Source: Clostridium thermobutyricum
GTDB taxonomy: Bacteria > Bacillota > Clostridia > Ch29
Reading direction: 5' to 3'
DNA: 64,000 nucleotides
Assembly: GCA_016842005.1 (NCBI GenBank)
Contig: JAENYD010000004.1
Coordinates: 99,242-163,241, forward strand
Made by a program: the position numbers and the translations under genes
Shown: positions 35,507 to 48,023 of the stretch, piece by piece
Position numbering within the stretch: position 1 is the first letter of the stretch
Layout: each line of letters begins with the position of its first letter
Notes under the pieces: generated by a model
What the model was told of the DNA's origin: nothing
Seen by the model: the letters and a program-made list of their open reading frames with translations, nothing else
The model's database searches: none

Positions 35507-37392
35507 TATTTCCCCGCCCTTCGCTGTTGCTCCAGGTGTATCATCAGGACAGATATATCCGCAGGAGAAACCCCGGAAATCCTGGAAGCCTGGCCTAAAG
35601 ACCTGGGCTTTATTTCATTCAGCTTCTGCTGTGCTTCAATGCGCAGGCCTTTAATTTTGCCGTAATCTATATCGCCATCTAAAATCCTGTTTTCAAATTT
35701 TTTGAATTGCTCAATATGTGCAAGCTGTTTCTTAATATATCCTTCATATTTTATCTGGATTTCCACCTGCTGCTGAACCGCTCTGGGCAGCACGGGCCGG
35801 TCCTCATCAATGACAGCCATATCCCTGTAGCTAATCTCGGGCCTTTTCAGCAGGTCATAAAGACTCATCCCGGATTTCAGGGGGGTGCTGTTCCTGCATT
35901 TCAAAAACTTCTGTACATCCGGGCCTGGTGAAACAATTGTCTTTCTCAGCCTGTCCATCTCGCATTCTATGGCTTTCTTCTTCTCCCGGAATTTCATATA
36001 CCGCTCTTCGGACACAAGACCAATCCCGTAACCCTTTTCAGTTAACCTGAGGTCAGCATTATCCTGCCTTAGAATAAGCCTGTATTCCGCCCTGGAGGTC
36101 ATGATGCGGTAAGGCTCACTGGTTCCCTTGGTTACAAGGTCATCAATCAAAACCCCTATATAGGCCTCTGACCTGTCCAGTATCAGGGGTTCCTCACCTT
36201 TTATCTTCCGGGCCGCATTTATGCCTGCAATTATTCCCTGGGCAGCAGCTTCTTCATACCCCGAGCTCCCATTAATCTGACCTGCAAAAAACAGATTTTC
36301 TATGGTCTTGCTTTCCAGAGACAGCTTCAGCTGTGTGGGGTCAATACAGTCATATTCAATGGCATAGGCTGTCCTCATTATCTTGACATTCTCCAGCCCT
36401 TCTATAGACCTGTAAAACTGTATCTGCACCTCTTCCGGCAGGCTTGTGGACATACCCTGGACATACATTTCTTTTGTATCCGCTCCTTCAGGTTCTATAA
36501 AAAGCTGATGGCTTTCCTTATCCGGAAAACTAACCAGCTTTCCTTCTATGGAAGGACAGTACCTGGGGCCAACTCCTGTTATTTCCCCACCGTAAAGAGC
36601 GGACCTGTGCATGTTATCCCTGATAATCCTGTGGGTTTCTTCATTGGTATACCCCAGCCAGCAGGATATCTGTTCCTTTTTAATCTCTTTGTCCTCATTC
36701 ACAAACGAAAAAGGCACTATTTCCTCATCCCCGCACTGTTCAATCAGTTTTGAAAAATCAATGCTGTCCTTGTGTACCCTTGCCGGTGTACCGGTTTTAA
36801 ACCGCATCAGCCTGATGCCTTCCTTTCTCAAACTGTCCGAAAGCTCATTAGCCGGAAAAAGTCCGTAAGGGCCTCCTTCATAATTTATCTCTCCGATAAA
36901 TATTCTGCCCTTTAAATATACTCCTGTAGTAAGTATTACTGCCCTGGCACTGAATACTGCCCCGTTTTTTGTTTTTATTCCGGTGCACTTGCCCTTATCC
37001 ACTATTATCTCGGTTACTTCATCCTGTTTTATATCCAGATTCTGTTCATTTTCCAGTACCCTCTTCATTTCCTGCTGGTATGCCATTTTATCCGCCTGTG
37101 CCCGCAGTGAATGTACCGCGGGGCCTTTACCGGTATTTAACATTTTTATCTGCAGAAAGGTCTTGTCTATATTGACCCCCATCTCCCCGCCCAAAGCGTC
37201 AATTTCTCTGACAAGATGCCCTTTGCCTGTACCGCCTATGGCAGGGTTGCATGCCATCAGGGCAATGCTTTCCAGGTGGATTGTAACAACCAGAGTCTTC
37301 AGTCCCAGCCGGGCTGATGCAAGACATGCCTCACATCCCGCATGACCTGCCCCCACAACTATGACATCATATTCTCCTGCAAAATACCCCAT
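35506..37392 (-). CDS. mnmG: tRNA uridine-34 modification enzyme MnmG (GidA)
   Basis: 628 residues, full length. FAD-binding [19 protein letters not shown] (about 12-30), the GidA signatures [22 protein letters not shown] and [19 protein letters not shown], and the helical C-terminal tRNA-binding domain are present. With MnmE it installs the (carboxymethyl)aminomethyl group at U34 of tRNAs. Part of mnmE-mnmG-rsmG-noc. Confidence 0.97.
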   Translation of the reverse strand: MGYFAGEYDVIVVGAGHAGCEACLASARLGLKTLVVTIHLESIALMACNPAIGGTGKGHLVREIDALGGEMGVNIDKTFLQIKMLNTGKGPAVHSLRAQADKMAYQQEMKRVLENEQNLDIKQDEVTEIIVDKGKCTGIKTKNGAVFSARAVILTTGVYLKGRIFIGEINYEGGPYGLFPANELSDSLRKEGIRLMRFKTGTPARVHKDSIDFSKLIEQCGDEEIVPFSFVNEDKEIKKEQISCWLGYTNEETHRIIRDNMHRSALYGGEITGVGPRYCPSIEGKLVSFPDKESHQLFIEPEGADTKEMYVQGMSTSLPEEVQIQFYRSIEGLENVKIMRTAYAIEYDCIDPTQLKLSLESKTIENLFFAGQINGSSGYEEAAAQGIIAGINAARKIKGEEPLILDRSEAYIGVLIDDLVTKGTSEPYRIMTSRAEYRLILRQDNADLRLTEKGYGIGLVSEERYMKFREKKKAIECEMDRLRKTIVSPGPDVQKFLKCRNSTPLKSGMSLYDLLKRPEISYRDMAVIDEDRPVLPRAVQQQVEIQIKYEGYIKKQLAHIEQFKKFENRILDGDIDYGKIKGLRIEAQQKLNEIKPRSLGQASRISGVSPADISVLMIHLEQQRRAGK

Positions 37393-37403
37393 GCCAAAAC
37401 CTC

Positions 37404-38795
37404 CTATTTGCCTATACAGAAATCTTCAAATATCCTGTTTATTATCTCATCAGTAATGCTGTCTCCGGTTATTTCCCCTATAGCTTCCATTGCCTCTTTT
37501 ATATCAATAGAAATCAGGTCCACCGGCATACCTCCTTCAATGGCCTTCATCGCCTCCTCAAGACTTCTCCTTGCCCTTTTCAGACAATTTTCGTGTCTTA
37601 CATTGGTTATCATCACCGGATCGGATGCCTCCACTTCCCCTGAGAAAACCATATTATAAAGGATATCTTCAAGTATATCCAGGCCTTTTCCCTCTACCAG
37701 GGACATCAGTATTACCGGCTTGTCCCCGAAAATGGTCTTAACTTTTTCCACATCCAGCTTTGCCTCTAAATCGGTTTTATTGATCAATACAATCAGCTTT
37801 TTCCCCTTAACCATTTCTATTATTATCCTGTCCTCATCCGATAAAGACTGGGCGGCATCAAAGACCAGCAGTATCAGGTCTGCTTTTTCAAGGGATTCTC
37901 TGGTCCTCTCAACACCTATCTTTTCAACGATATCCCGGGATTCCCTGATCCCTGCTGTATCAATTATTTTCAACGGTATGCCCCTGATGCTGACAAACTC
38001 TTCTATAATATCCCTCGTAGTTCCGGGGATATCAGTAACGATGGCTCTGTTTTCCTTCAATAATGCATTGAGAAGAGAAGATTTCCCCACATTGGGCTTT
38101 CCGATAATGGCTGTTTTTAATCCCTCCCGGATTATCTTCCCGCTGGACGCCGTTGCAATCAGCCTGTCCAGCAAGCAGATCACCTGAGATGCGTCCTGTT
38201 TCAATGTATCAATTGTAATTTCCTCTATATCATGTTCGGGAAAGTCAATAGAAGCCTCAACCCTTGACATCATTGACAGCAGTTTATCCATTATCATATC
38301 CAGTCTTTCGGATAACCCTCCTCCAAGCTGGCTTACAGCGGCTTTTAATCCCCTGTCTGTTTTGGCGTTTATTATGTCAATAACAGCCTCGGCCTGTGAA
38401 AGGTCTATTCTTCCGTTTAAAAACGCCCGTTTGGTGAACTCCCCGGGCTCCGCCAGCCGGGCTCCCCTGTCCATTATCGCTTCCAGGGTCCTTTTCAGAG
38501 GCAGACTCCCTCCATGACAGTTTATCTCTACCACGTCTTCCCTTGTGTAGGTACAAGGACCCCTCATAGCTGTAACCAGGACCTCATCAATCTTTTCACT
38601 GCTGTCCGGGTCATATATATATCCATAGTTAAGTTTCCTGTCCGGCAGTTCCTTTAATGGCTTCCCGGTAACTGATCTGAATATTTCACCGGCTATCTCC
38701 AGTGCCCTGGCTCCGCTTATTCTCACAATACCTATACCTGAATAGCCGGGGGTTGTGGCTATGGCTGCTATGGTATCCTCTTCCCTGATAGTCAC
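37404..38795 (-). CDS. mnmE: tRNA modification GTPase MnmE (TrmE)
   Basis: 463 residues. N-terminal formyl-THF-binding domain; central helical domain; inserted G domain with [19 protein letters not shown] and NKTD; and the obligatory C-terminal CIGK. Partner of MnmG. It lies 11 nt upstream of mnmG, on the same strand. Confidence 0.97.
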   Translation of the reverse strand: MTIREEDTIAAIATTPGYSGIGIVRISGARALEIAGEIFRSVTGKPLKELPDRKLNYGYIYDPDSSEKIDEVLVTAMRGPCTYTREDVVEINCHGGSLPLKRTLEAIMDRGARLAEPGEFTKRAFLNGRIDLSQAEAVIDIINAKTDRGLKAAVSQLGGGLSERLDMIMDKLLSMMSRVEASIDFPEHDIEEITIDTLKQDASQVICLLDRLIATASSGKIIREGLKTAIIGKPNVGKSSLLNALLKENRAIVTDIPGTTRDIIEEFVSIRGIPLKIIDTAGIRESRDIVEKIGVERTRESLEKADLILLVFDAAQSLSDEDRIIIEMVKGKKLIVLINKTDLEAKLDVEKVKTIFGDKPVILMSLVEGKGLDILEDILYNMVFSGEVEASDPVMITNVRHENCLKRARRSLEEAMKAIEGGMPVDLISIDIKEAMEAIGEITGDSITDEIINRIFEDFCIGK

Positions 38796-38861
38796 CTGTT
38801 AATCACCTCTTGAATTATTATACCAAAAATTCCTATTAAATAACCATATATGGCAAACCAC

Positions 38862-38907
38862 CGCAAATAAACCAAGCAGGTGAAGACACCTGCTTGGTTT
38901 ATTTGCG
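38862..38907 (-). terminator. Long hairpin at the end of jag
   Basis: A perfect 21-bp stem, CGCAAATAAACCAAGCAGGTG with its complement, and a 4-nt loop. On the minus strand, CAGGTG...CACCTG then CTTGGTTTATTT acts as terminator of rpmH-rnpA-yidD-yidC-jag. It overlaps the jag stop codon. Confidence 0.75.
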
Positions 38908-39534
38908 ATTTAATTTTATAATCACTTTCCTGTATGGTTCTTCTCCCTCGCTGGTGGTTGTTACCCCCTGCTCATCCTGCAGGGCCGAGTGAATAATCCT
39001 TCTTTCATAAGGACTCATCGGTTCAAGGGATACATTTCGCTTAAACCGTATTGCCTTACGGGCAAGATTTTTGGCAAGCTTAACCAGTGTTTCTTCCCGT
39101 TTCTTGCGGTAATTCTCGGTATCCACGATAACCCGGTAATGCTGGTCCTTGAATTTCTTGCTTACTACCAGGCTTGTTATGTACTGTATGGCATCCAGGG
39201 TCTGTCCCCTTCTGCCTATCAATATCCCCATATTCTGACCCTTTATTTCTATGTACAGTATATTGTCCTCTTTCTCCTGTACTGTTATTCTCCCCTCAAT
39301 CCCCATATGCCTTAGAACATTGTCAAGAAATTCCTTAACAACGTCTGCAGGGGTGTTTTTTAATGTTACCCTTACCTTCCCGGGTTTATTGCCTATCAGG
39401 CCCAGCAAACCCCTGCCGGGTTCTTCAAGGATATCTATTTTTACCGAATTCAGGTCTGTATTCAGTTCTTCTATGGCAAGCTGTACTGCTTCCTGTATGG
39501 TCCTGCCACTCTTGACTACGGTTTTGGCTGTCAA
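38899..39534 (-). CDS. jag: RNA-binding protein Jag/KhpB (SpoIIIJ-associated)
   Basis: 211 residues: an N-terminal Jag domain (VVKSGRTIQEAVQLAIEEL), a KH domain with GILIGRRGQTLDAIQYI and a C-terminal R3H domain (SPYERRIIHSALQ). It binds RNA together with KhpA and affects cell elongation and sporulation in related bacteria. It overlaps yidC by 4 nt. Confidence 0.95.
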   Translation of the reverse strand: MTAKTVVKSGRTIQEAVQLAIEELNTDLNSVKIDILEEPGRGLLGLIGNKPGKVRVTLKNTPADVVKEFLDNVLRHMGIEGRITVQEKEDNILYIEIKGQNMGILIGRRGQTLDAIQYITSLVVSKKFKDQHYRVIVDTENYRKKREETLVKLAKNLARKAIRFKRNVSLEPMSPYERRIIHSALQDEQGVTTTSEGEEPYRKVIIKLNRK

Positions 39535-40196
39535 TTGGATTCCTCCTTAACGGCCTTTGCTGGTCTCATTATAAAATACTGCTGTACTATCTGGAACAGG
39601 TTGCTGAGAACCCAGTAAAGAGCAAGTCCTGAGGGAAACTTCAGTGCAAACCACCCTATCATCAGCGGCATCACAATAGTCATGGTATTCTGCGTAGGGT
39701 TCTGGGCATTAGCGTTGTTCATCATCTTGGATTGATAGTAGGTAGTAGCAGCCGCAAGAACAGGCAGGATATATAAGCTGTCCGGGCTGCCCAGATCTTT
39801 CAGCCAAAAAAAACTCTTTTCTACTGTAGCATATACCTCCGGAGTAAACACATACTTCTGAGGCTCTCTTAAAACCTGGAATAGTGCAATAAGAACAGGA
39901 AACTGGATCAATAAAGGAAGACACCCGCCGGCAGGATTAACGTTTTCTTTCTTATACAGCTCCATTGTCTTTTCATTCATCTTCTGCTTATCTTTTGCAT
40001 ACTTCTTTTGTATTTCTTTCAACTTGGGATTCAGTTCCTGCATCTTTTTCATTGATTGCGACTGTTTAAGGGTTAAAGGCAGCAGCAGGATTTTAACTAT
40101 GATTGTAAAGATGACGATTGACCACCCGTAATTATTCACAAAATCATATATATATCTCAGAAAAAGCCCGAAGGGTGTAGCTATGGCATTAATCAA
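39531..40196 (-). CDS. yidC: Membrane insertase YidC/OxaA (SpoIIIJ type)
   Basis: 221 residues, a short Gram-positive form. Conserved core: WSIVIFTIIVKILLLPLTLKQSQSM, including the substrate-groove Lys/Arg region, then a basic cytoplasmic loop (MQELNPKLKEIQKKYAKDKQK) and four further membrane helices. No lipoprotein Cys is seen, unlike Bacillus SpoIIIJ. It inserts membrane proteins alone or with SecYEG. In the rnpA-yidD-yidC-jag operon. Confidence 0.95.
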   Translation of the reverse strand: MINAIATPFGLFLRYIYDFVNNYGWSIVIFTIIVKILLLPLTLKQSQSMKKMQELNPKLKEIQKKYAKDKQKMNEKTMELYKKENVNPAGGCLPLLIQFPVLIALFQVLREPQKYVFTPEVYATVEKSFFWLKDLGSPDSLYILPVLAAATTYYQSKMMNNANAQNPTQNTMTIVMPLMIGWFALKFPSGLALYWVLSNLFQIVQQYFIMRPAKAVKEESN

Positions 40197-40222
40197 TTAC
40201 TCTCCTCCTCGTCTAGCGTGTT

Positions 40223-40432
40223 TTATTTCACCGGGTCATATCCCCCTGGGTGAAAGGGATGACACTTCAATATTCTTCTCACGGATAAATATGTTCCTTT
40301 TGCTGTTCCATACTTCTCCAAAGCTTCAATAGCATACTCCGAACAGGTAGGATAGAATCTACACTTCCCTGTTTTAAGAGGAGAAATATACTGTCTATAT
40401 ATTTTAATCAAAAAAATAATTGTCTTTTTCAC
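40223..40432 (-). CDS. yidD: Membrane-protein insertion factor YidD
   Basis: 69 residues. The cysteine-containing pattern [20 protein letters not shown] and [17 protein letters not shown] is diagnostic. It helps YidC-dependent insertion. Only 1 nt separates it from rnpA. Confidence 0.97.
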   Translation of the reverse strand: MKKTIIFLIKIYRQYISPLKTGKCRFYPTCSEYAIEALEKYGTAKGTYLSVRRILKCHPFHPGGYDPVK

Positions 40433-40433
40433 T

Positions 40434-40778
40434 TTAATCCTTCTTGAAATACAGATTGTGTTTTTTCAAAAGATATACAACCGAACTCTCTATATCCCGG
40501 AAATCAGCATTATTCGCCTTCACTCTGGACACAAAAACCAGATCATATCCGCTCTTCACATTGTCGACATGTTTTCTGTACGCCTCTTTTATGAATCTCT
40601 TCACTCGATTTCTGACAACGCTTTTACCTACTTTCCGACTAACACTAATCCCGATCCTGTTATAGTCCCTTCGATTATCTATCAGATAAAGAACAAGAAG
40701 AGAGTTTACTTTACTATTCTTTTTTTTATACACCCTTGAAAAATCGCTTGTTTTCTTAAGGGATATAATTTGTGCCAT
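40434..40778 (-). CDS. rnpA: Ribonuclease P protein component
   Basis: 114 residues from the ATG at 40778 ([13 protein letters not shown]); 8 further codons are open upstream but lie on the ribosome site. The RNR motif [19 protein letters not shown] is present. It is the protein cofactor of RNase P, which matures tRNA 5' ends. It lies immediately downstream of rpmH. Confidence 0.95.
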   Translation of the reverse strand: MAQIISLKKTSDFSRVYKKKNSKVNSLLVLYLIDNRRDYNRIGISVSRKVGKSVVRNRVKRFIKEAYRKHVDNVKSGYDLVFVSRVKANNADFRDIESSVVYLLKKHNLYFKKD

Positions 40779-40836
40779 ATGTACCATTCCCTCAGTTTGC
40801 ACAAATACTGCAAAAAAGGCCCCCTTAAAGAGCGCC

Positions 40837-40971
40837 TCATGCTGTCAGTCTCTTCCTTCCTTTACCTCTTCTTCTTTTCAATACGTTTCTACCCGACCGT
40901 GTCTTCATTCTCTTCCTGAACCCGTGCTCTTTCTTTCTCTGCCTCTTTTTCGGTTGATATGTCATTTTCAT
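40837..40971 (-). CDS. rpmH: Ribosomal protein bL34
   Basis: 44 residues: [18 protein letters not shown], then [20 protein letters not shown]. Small, extremely basic and diagnostic of bL34. The start at 40971 follows AAGGGGGTGGG; an ATG two codons in is the alternative. First gene of the leftward operon out of the origin. Too short for most automatic gene calls. Confidence 0.97.
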   Translation of the reverse strand: MKMTYQPKKRQRKKEHGFRKRMKTRSGRNVLKRRRGKGRKRLTA

Positions 40972-41019
40972 CGGTCCCACCCCCTTCATTGAGCGCATAT
41001 TACACCGCATTATATAATG

Positions 41020-41048
41020 ATTATAGCTTTATTGTCCAGCCATGTCAA
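41020..41048 (-). promoter_or_regulatory. Consensus SigA promoter of rpmH
   Basis: TTGACA, a 17-nt spacer and TATAAT on the minus strand, about 50 nt before the rpmH start codon. All twelve box positions match the consensus. Confidence 0.92.
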
Positions 41049-41100
41049 GACATTGAAGGCAGACAAGCAATCGTACCGGGGAACCAGTGGACTGGTAATG

Positions 41101-41469
41101 TAAAGTATATACAAAAATAAAAAGCTGTGGATAAAATACTGTCTTCAGGTTATTTTTTGTGGATATATTGCCAATAATTATTGATAACACCATTATTATC
41201 TGTTATCATAAAGTAAAATCTGTTGATAAATTCCGGTCTTATGTATACTTTACTCACAATCTGTGGATATTTTGTGTATAACCCTCTATTATTTGTTGTT
41301 ATACTCTTTTTTATTCTCTATTAATAAAAATATTTTATAAAAAATCCAGATGAAATAACACCCTTTGTCCACAATTTTATTAATATCCTTGAAATTAAAA
41401 ATTATTCCCCTTTTATGTTGATATGATTGTGGATACCTTGTATCCTATATATAACTAAGGAGGAAAAAT
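41101..41469. other. oriC: Replication origin, part upstream of dnaA (DnaA-box cluster and AT-rich region)
   Basis: Perfect DnaA box TGTGGATAA at 41126-41134. One-mismatch boxes lie at 41158-41166, 41221-41229, 41272-41280, 41283-41291, 41365-41373 and 41428-41436. An AT-rich stretch at about 41290-41350 is a candidate unwinding element. It lies between rpmH and dnaA, the position of oriC in Firmicutes. No gene is present. The dnaA promoter is probably inside but I cannot single it out. Confidence 0.9.
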
Positions 41470-42816
41470 ATGAACACACAAATTCACACTATCTGGGAAA
41501 ATACTCTCAAAGTTGTTAAAGATGAATTAACAGAAGTCAGTTTCAATACCTGGTTTAAAGCAATTGAACCGGTTGACATAAGTGAAAACAGTATAATCCT
41601 GGGAGTTCCCAATGATTTTATAAAAAACATCCTGGAAGCCAGATATGTCACATTGATTTTTAACGCTTTGAAGGAGGTTACTTCAGTCGAATACCAGGTA
41701 AAATTCATATTGCCGGAAGAAAAAAACGGTCACTTATTGAACAGTCAGTTTGAAGGCAAAAGGGAAAACTCCCGGGAATTTAACCGTGAAGATACAAATA
41801 TGCTTAATCCCAAGTACGTTTTTGATTCTTTTGTCATAGGCAACAGCAATCGTTTTGCCCATGCAGCTTCCCTGGCAGTTGCAGAAGCCCCTGCCAGGGC
41901 CTATAATCCCCTGTTTATTTACGGGGGAGTGGGACTGGGTAAAACACACCTGATGCATGCCATTGGTCATTACATCTTAAGAAACAATCCCAGAAACAAA
42001 GTATTATATACTACCTCTGAGAAATTTACAAATGACCTCATTAATTCAATACGTGACGACAAAAATGTAGAATTCAGAAACAGATACAGGAATACCGATG
42101 TGCTGCTGGTGGACGATATACAGTTTATAGCCGATAAAGAGAGAACACAGGAAGAATTTTTCCACACTTTTAACTCCCTGTATGAAGCCAGCAAACAGAT
42201 TATCATATCCAGTGACCGTCCTCCTAAAGAGATACCCACTCTGGAAGACAGGTTGCGTTCAAGATTTGAATGGGGTCTGATTTGCGACATCCAGCCCCCG
42301 GACCTGGAGACCCGTATAGCCATACTCAAGAAAAAAGCCAATATGGAGAATCTTTTTATACCGGATGAGGTGATGGTATATATAGCCAAAAAAATCGACT
42401 CCAATATCAGAGAGCTGGAAGGAGCTCTGGTAAGGGTTATAGCCTATTCCTCCCTCACAAACAAAGAGATTAACATGGAACTCACCGAAGAAGCTCTTAA
42501 AGACTTCTTCTCCAATTCAAAACCAAAAATGATTACGGTCAACCTGATAAAACAGGTCGTCTCGGAGTATTATTCCATAAAGGTTGAAGATTTTAAATCC
42601 AAAAAGAGAACGAGGTCCATCGCTTTTCCCCGTCAGGTGGCAATGTACTTATCCAGGGAACTGACAGATTTATCTTTACCAAAAATAGGGGAAGAGTTCG
42701 GAGGGAGAGACCATACAACCGTAATACATGCCTGTGAGAAAATTACAAATGAATATGAAAAGGACCAATCCCTTAAAATAGCCATAGACGAAATAAAAAA
42801 ACGTCTTAACTCATGA
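41470..42816 (+). CDS. dnaA: Chromosomal replication initiator DnaA
   Basis: 448 residues. Domain I ([21 protein letters not shown]) binds partners. Domain III is AAA+ with [15 protein letters not shown] and [20 protein letters not shown]. Domain IV has the box-reading helix-turn-helix [17 protein letters not shown]. It opens the origin next to it. SD AAGGAGGAAAA. The flanking DnaA boxes suggest autoregulation. Confidence 0.98.
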   Translation: MNTQIHTIWENTLKVVKDELTEVSFNTWFKAIEPVDISENSIILGVPNDFIKNILEARYVTLIFNALKEVTSVEYQVKFILPEEKNGHLLNSQFEGKRENSREFNREDTNMLNPKYVFDSFVIGNSNRFAHAASLAVAEAPARAYNPLFIYGGVGLGKTHLMHAIGHYILRNNPRNKVLYTTSEKFTNDLINSIRDDKNVEFRNRYRNTDVLLVDDIQFIADKERTQEEFFHTFNSLYEASKQIIISSDRPPKEIPTLEDRLRSRFEWGLICDIQPPDLETRIAILKKKANMENLFIPDEVMVYIAKKIDSNIRELEGALVRVIAYSSLTNKEINMELTEEALKDFFSNSKPKMITVNLIKQVVSEYYSIKVEDFKSKKRTRSIAFPRQVAMYLSRELTDLSLPKIGEEFGGRDHTTVIHACEKITNEYEKDQSLKIAIDEIKKRLNS

Positions 42817-43065
42817 AGTTATCAACCATGTCCTGTTGATAAAAAGTGGACAGACTGTGACTAAAATAAGATTTTGCTATCTATATTGAACTTCCTATGG
42901 ATATGTGGGAATATATATACATCTTAATAACATATAAATCAACAGGCAAAAGGTACTGTATATCCGGGAATATCGTTGTTTTCCACATATCTACAGCCCC
43001 TACTACTATTACTACTATAAATTATTTATTTTCTATATATAAAAAATCCACTGGAGGTTATCCAC
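42817..43065. other. Second DnaA-box cluster between dnaA and dnaN
   Basis: TTATCAACC at 42819-42827, TGTTGATAA at 42834-42842 and TTTTCCACA at 42979-42987 are one- or two-mismatch boxes. A perfect TTATCCACA at 43058-43066 overlaps the dnaN start. A bipartite origin flanking dnaA is known from Bacillus and relatives. No gene. Confidence 0.75.
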
Positions 43066-44169
43066 ATGAAAATAGTCTGTGATAGAGATAAACTTTTGGA
43101 TGGAATAATGACATCACAAAAAGCCGTATCAGGCAAATCAACCCTGCCAATACTTGGCGGGCTGTTACTGGACTGCCGTACAGGTGATCTCAGGATAATG
43201 TCCACAGACCTGGACATAGGTATTGAATGTACCGTAGAGGCAGAGGTAGTGGAGAAGGGATGGGTGGTGCTGGATTCCCGGCTCCTGGGAGAAATCATAA
43301 GGAAGCTTTCTTTTAATGATGTTGAAATAATCATTGATGAAACGAATGTGGCCAGTATAAAATGTGGGAATTCCCATTTTACCATTCAGGGGCAGGGTGG
43401 AGAAGAATTTCCTCAGCTTCCCGAGGTGAGGAGTGAAAAGAAAATCAGTTTACCCCAGGACCTGCTGAAAAGTATTGTAAGACAAACGGTATTTGCCTGT
43501 GCTGTTGATGAGACAAGACCCATTCTTACAGGTGTGCTGATGGAATGTAAGGGAGAGGAAATAAGCATGGCTGCTCTGGACGGTTTCCGGCTGGCCCTGA
43601 GAACTATTAAGGTAAGTGAACAATTACCTGATATTTCCGTTGTAGTACCGTCAAAAACCCTGAACGAGATTTATAAGATATTGAAGGACCATGAGCAGGA
43701 AGTAGAAATATTCTTTACAGATAATCAAATGCTTTTTAGAATAGGGAGTACAAAAGTTGTTTCAAGATTGCTGGAAGGAGAGTTTATAAATTATAGCCAG
43801 ATAATACCCGATGAATATACGACCAGAGTTAAAGTAAAAACATTAGATTTTCTGGAAAGCTGCGAAAGGGCGTCCCTTCTTGCCCGGGAAGGAAAGAACA
43901 ACCTAATAAGACTGGAGATATGTGAAGATGTTGTAAAAATAACTTCCAACGCAGAAATAGGGATGGTCAATGAAGAAGTTAACGTAGTTATGGAAGGGAA
44001 AGAACTTAAAATAGCCTTTAATTCGAAATATCTGACTGATGCCCTTAAGGTTATTGAAAGCGAACATATTGAAATGCAGCTCACTACAAATATCAATCCC
44101 TGTGTATTGAAACCTGTGCAAAGCGAAAATTATACATATCTACTATTGCCGGTAAGGGTTGCGGAATAA
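43066..44169 (+). CDS. dnaN: DNA polymerase III sliding clamp (beta subunit)
   Basis: 367 residues with the three-fold clamp repeat. Typical segments are the LPILGGLLLDC stretch near the start and LTTNINPCVLKP, YTYLLLPVR at the end. It encircles DNA and tethers the polymerase. Start ATG follows CTGGAGG. The last base of an exact DnaA box is the first base of this codon. Confidence 0.97.
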   Translation: MKIVCDRDKLLDGIMTSQKAVSGKSTLPILGGLLLDCRTGDLRIMSTDLDIGIECTVEAEVVEKGWVVLDSRLLGEIIRKLSFNDVEIIIDETNVASIKCGNSHFTIQGQGGEEFPQLPEVRSEKKISLPQDLLKSIVRQTVFACAVDETRPILTGVLMECKGEEISMAALDGFRLALRTIKVSEQLPDISVVVPSKTLNEIYKILKDHEQEVEIFFTDNQMLFRIGSTKVVSRLLEGEFINYSQIIPDEYTTRVKVKTLDFLESCERASLLAREGKNNLIRLEICEDVVKITSNAEIGMVNEEVNVVMEGKELKIAFNSKYLTDALKVIESEHIEMQLTTNINPCVLKPVQSENYTYLLLPVRVAE

Positions 44170-44195
44170 ATCTTTGTCTTGCAGGAGGACACCCG

Positions 44196-44408
44196 GTGGA
44201 ACAGATTAGAATACATGAAGAATATATCAAACTGGGACAATTTTTGAAACTGGCAGGAATTGCGGATACGGGAGGACAGGCAAAATATTATATTATGGAC
44301 GGAAAAATTAAAGTAAACGGAGAAATAGTAACACAAAGGGGAAAAAAAATATTTCCCGGTGATATTGTCGATATATATGAAATAGCATCCTTTCAAATAA
44401 TTAAATAA
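44196..44408 (+). CDS. yaaA: S4-domain RNA-binding protein YaaA
   Basis: 70 residues from a GTG start (SD AGGAGG). S4-like pattern: IKLGQFLKLAGIADTGGQAKYYI, then GKIKVNGEIVTQRGKKIFPGD. Always found between dnaN and recF in Firmicutes. Probably ribosome-associated. Confidence 0.95.
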   Translation: MEQIRIHEEYIKLGQFLKLAGIADTGGQAKYYIMDGKIKVNGEIVTQRGKKIFPGDIVDIYEIASFQIIK

Positions 44409-44417
44409 GAACAGGTG

Positions 44418-44446
44418 TTTGCATTTATTCAAAATTGTGGTATAAT
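44418..44446 (+). promoter_or_regulatory. Candidate SigA promoter for recF
   Basis: TTTGCA, a 17-nt spacer and TATAAT preceded by TGG (extended -10), 20 nt before the recF start. This would uncouple recF from dnaN-yaaA or give a very short leader. Confidence 0.55.
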
Positions 44447-44464
44447 TTTAAGGAGCGTGTAAGC

Positions 44465-45580
44465 TTGTACCTTGATTTTATAAAGATGGTCAACTTTCGG
44501 AATTACAGGCAGCATCAGGTTTATTTTCATCCTGCTTTTAATTTTTTAGTTGGAAATAACGCCCAGGGAAAGACAAATCTAATAGAGGCCATATACTATC
44601 TGGCAGTGGGAAAATCGCACAGAACAAAAACCGATAGAGAATTGATAAGATGGAATAGTGATTTTTTTTATGTAAGAGGAGATGTTAAAGTCGGCGACAG
44701 TCCAAAGAGTATAGAAATAGGGGTTAACAAAAACGGCAAGATTATAAGAATTAACGGCATAGAGTTAAAAAAAAAGGAAGAATTACTGGGAAACCTCTCT
44801 GTGGTCCTGTTTTCACCGGAAGAACTTAAGCTGGTCAAGGAAGGACCCAGCTACAGGAGAAAATTCATAGATGAAGAGATAATTCAGATAAAGCCGTCAT
44901 ATTTTTATATTCTGAGCAATTATAACAAGATATTGACTCAGAGAAATGCTCTCTTGAAGGAGATTGGATTAAGAAACAGAAAAAAAGATACCCTGGATGT
45001 ATGGGATAAACAACTGGCTCAATACGGGGCAAAAATGATTTTTCATAGAAATGCATTTACAAAGAAGCTTTCAATTCTCTCCAGGCTTATGCACAGGAAA
45101 ATAACCAGCGGAGGCGAAGAACTGGGTATAAAATACAGCAGCTGTATAGAAATAGGAGATTGTCAGGATTTAAAAGAAATGGAGGAGCAGCTTTTAACAA
45201 ATTTAAAAAATAAAAGGGATGATGATATAAAGTTCGGGACTTCCTCATTCGGGCCTCACAGAGAAGATCTGGAAATCAGCATTAACGGAATTGACGCCAG
45301 GAAATTCGGGTCGCAGGGCCAGCAGAGAACTGCTGCTCTTTCAATGAAACTTTCAGAGCTGGAATTGGTTAAAGGGGAGACAGGAGAATATCCTGTGCTG
45401 CTGTTAGATGACGTTATGTCTGAACTGGATCCTTTAAGACAGACATATCTTGTTGAAAATCTCCAGAATGTTCAAGTATTTGTGACCTGCACCGCATTGT
45501 CCGGTATTATTAAAAAAAGGTTTACAGAGGGGAAAGTATTTGGAGTGGACAGTGGTATAATAACTGTAGTGGATATATAA
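44465..45580 (+). CDS. recF: DNA repair ATPase RecF
   Basis: 371 residues from a TTG at 44465 (LYLDFIKMVNFRNY), which follows AAGGAG; the frame is open ten codons further without support. SMC-like ABC ATPase: Walker A GNNAQGKTNLIEAIYYL, signature SQGQQRTAALSMKL and Walker B PVLLLDDVMSELD. It loads RecA at gaps via RecOR. Confidence 0.96.
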   Translation: MYLDFIKMVNFRNYRQHQVYFHPAFNFLVGNNAQGKTNLIEAIYYLAVGKSHRTKTDRELIRWNSDFFYVRGDVKVGDSPKSIEIGVNKNGKIIRINGIELKKKEELLGNLSVVLFSPEELKLVKEGPSYRRKFIDEEIIQIKPSYFYILSNYNKILTQRNALLKEIGLRNRKKDTLDVWDKQLAQYGAKMIFHRNAFTKKLSILSRLMHRKITSGGEELGIKYSSCIEIGDCQDLKEMEEQLLTNLKNKRDDDIKFGTSSFGPHREDLEISINGIDARKFGSQGQQRTAALSMKLSELELVKGETGEYPVLLLDDVMSELDPLRQTYLVENLQNVQVFVTCTALSGIIKKRFTEGKVFGVDSGIITVVDI

Positions 45581-45604
45581 TGCGTGGTCAGGAGGAATTA
45601 TCCG

Positions 45605-45868
45605 ATGTTCTTACACCTGGGAAGAAACGTTGTGGTCCCTTTGGAAGAAATAGTTGCTATAATTGATATGGCTTCGGCTCTAACCTCAAAAATAACCCGA
45701 GAGTTTGTAAATGCTGCCCAAGAAGAAGGATTTATAAAAGAAATAAACAGCAGCGAACTTAAACCCAAATCAATAGTAATTACCGGAAAAGATATATATT
45801 TTTCTCCTATTTCTTCAACAACACTTTGCAAAAGAGCAGGGTATATAGATGATATATCTGCAGTTTAA
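45605..45868 (+). CDS. remB: DUF370 regulator RemB
   Basis: 87 residues: MFLHLGRNVVVPLEEIVAI, then SKITREFVNAAQEEG, the RemB/YaaB (extracellular matrix regulator) pattern. Start ATG at 45605 follows CAGGAGG. Conserved between recF and gyrB. Bacillus RemB belongs to the same family as the biofilm regulator RemA. Confidence 0.92.
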   Translation: MFLHLGRNVVVPLEEIVAIIDMASALTSKITREFVNAAQEEGFIKEINSSELKPKSIVITGKDIYFSPISSTTLCKRAGYIDDISAV

Positions 45869-45943
45869 GATATCTTTCAGCCAGCTCTGGGGATGCCTGG
45901 GGTTTTTTTGTGGTTTTGCAATATATAATAATAGTCTAAATAG

Positions 45944-47878
<1,935 letters not shown>

Positions 47879-48023
47879 AGCTACATTATTGTCAGGGAGC
47901 GTTTCAGCCCCTTGATAGTGATATAATATATTAGTGTTCCATTATCAGTATTCAAGAAAAAAATAACAATAATTATGGGCGTGATAATACGGTAAAACCC
48001 ATAATGGGATTGGGGGGCAAAAT

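Noticed and set aside
45890..45930. Intrinsic terminator after remB and SigA promoter before gyrB
   Set aside because: A T-run and TATAAT-like sequence exist, but the stem and the -35 box are too weak to support a call.
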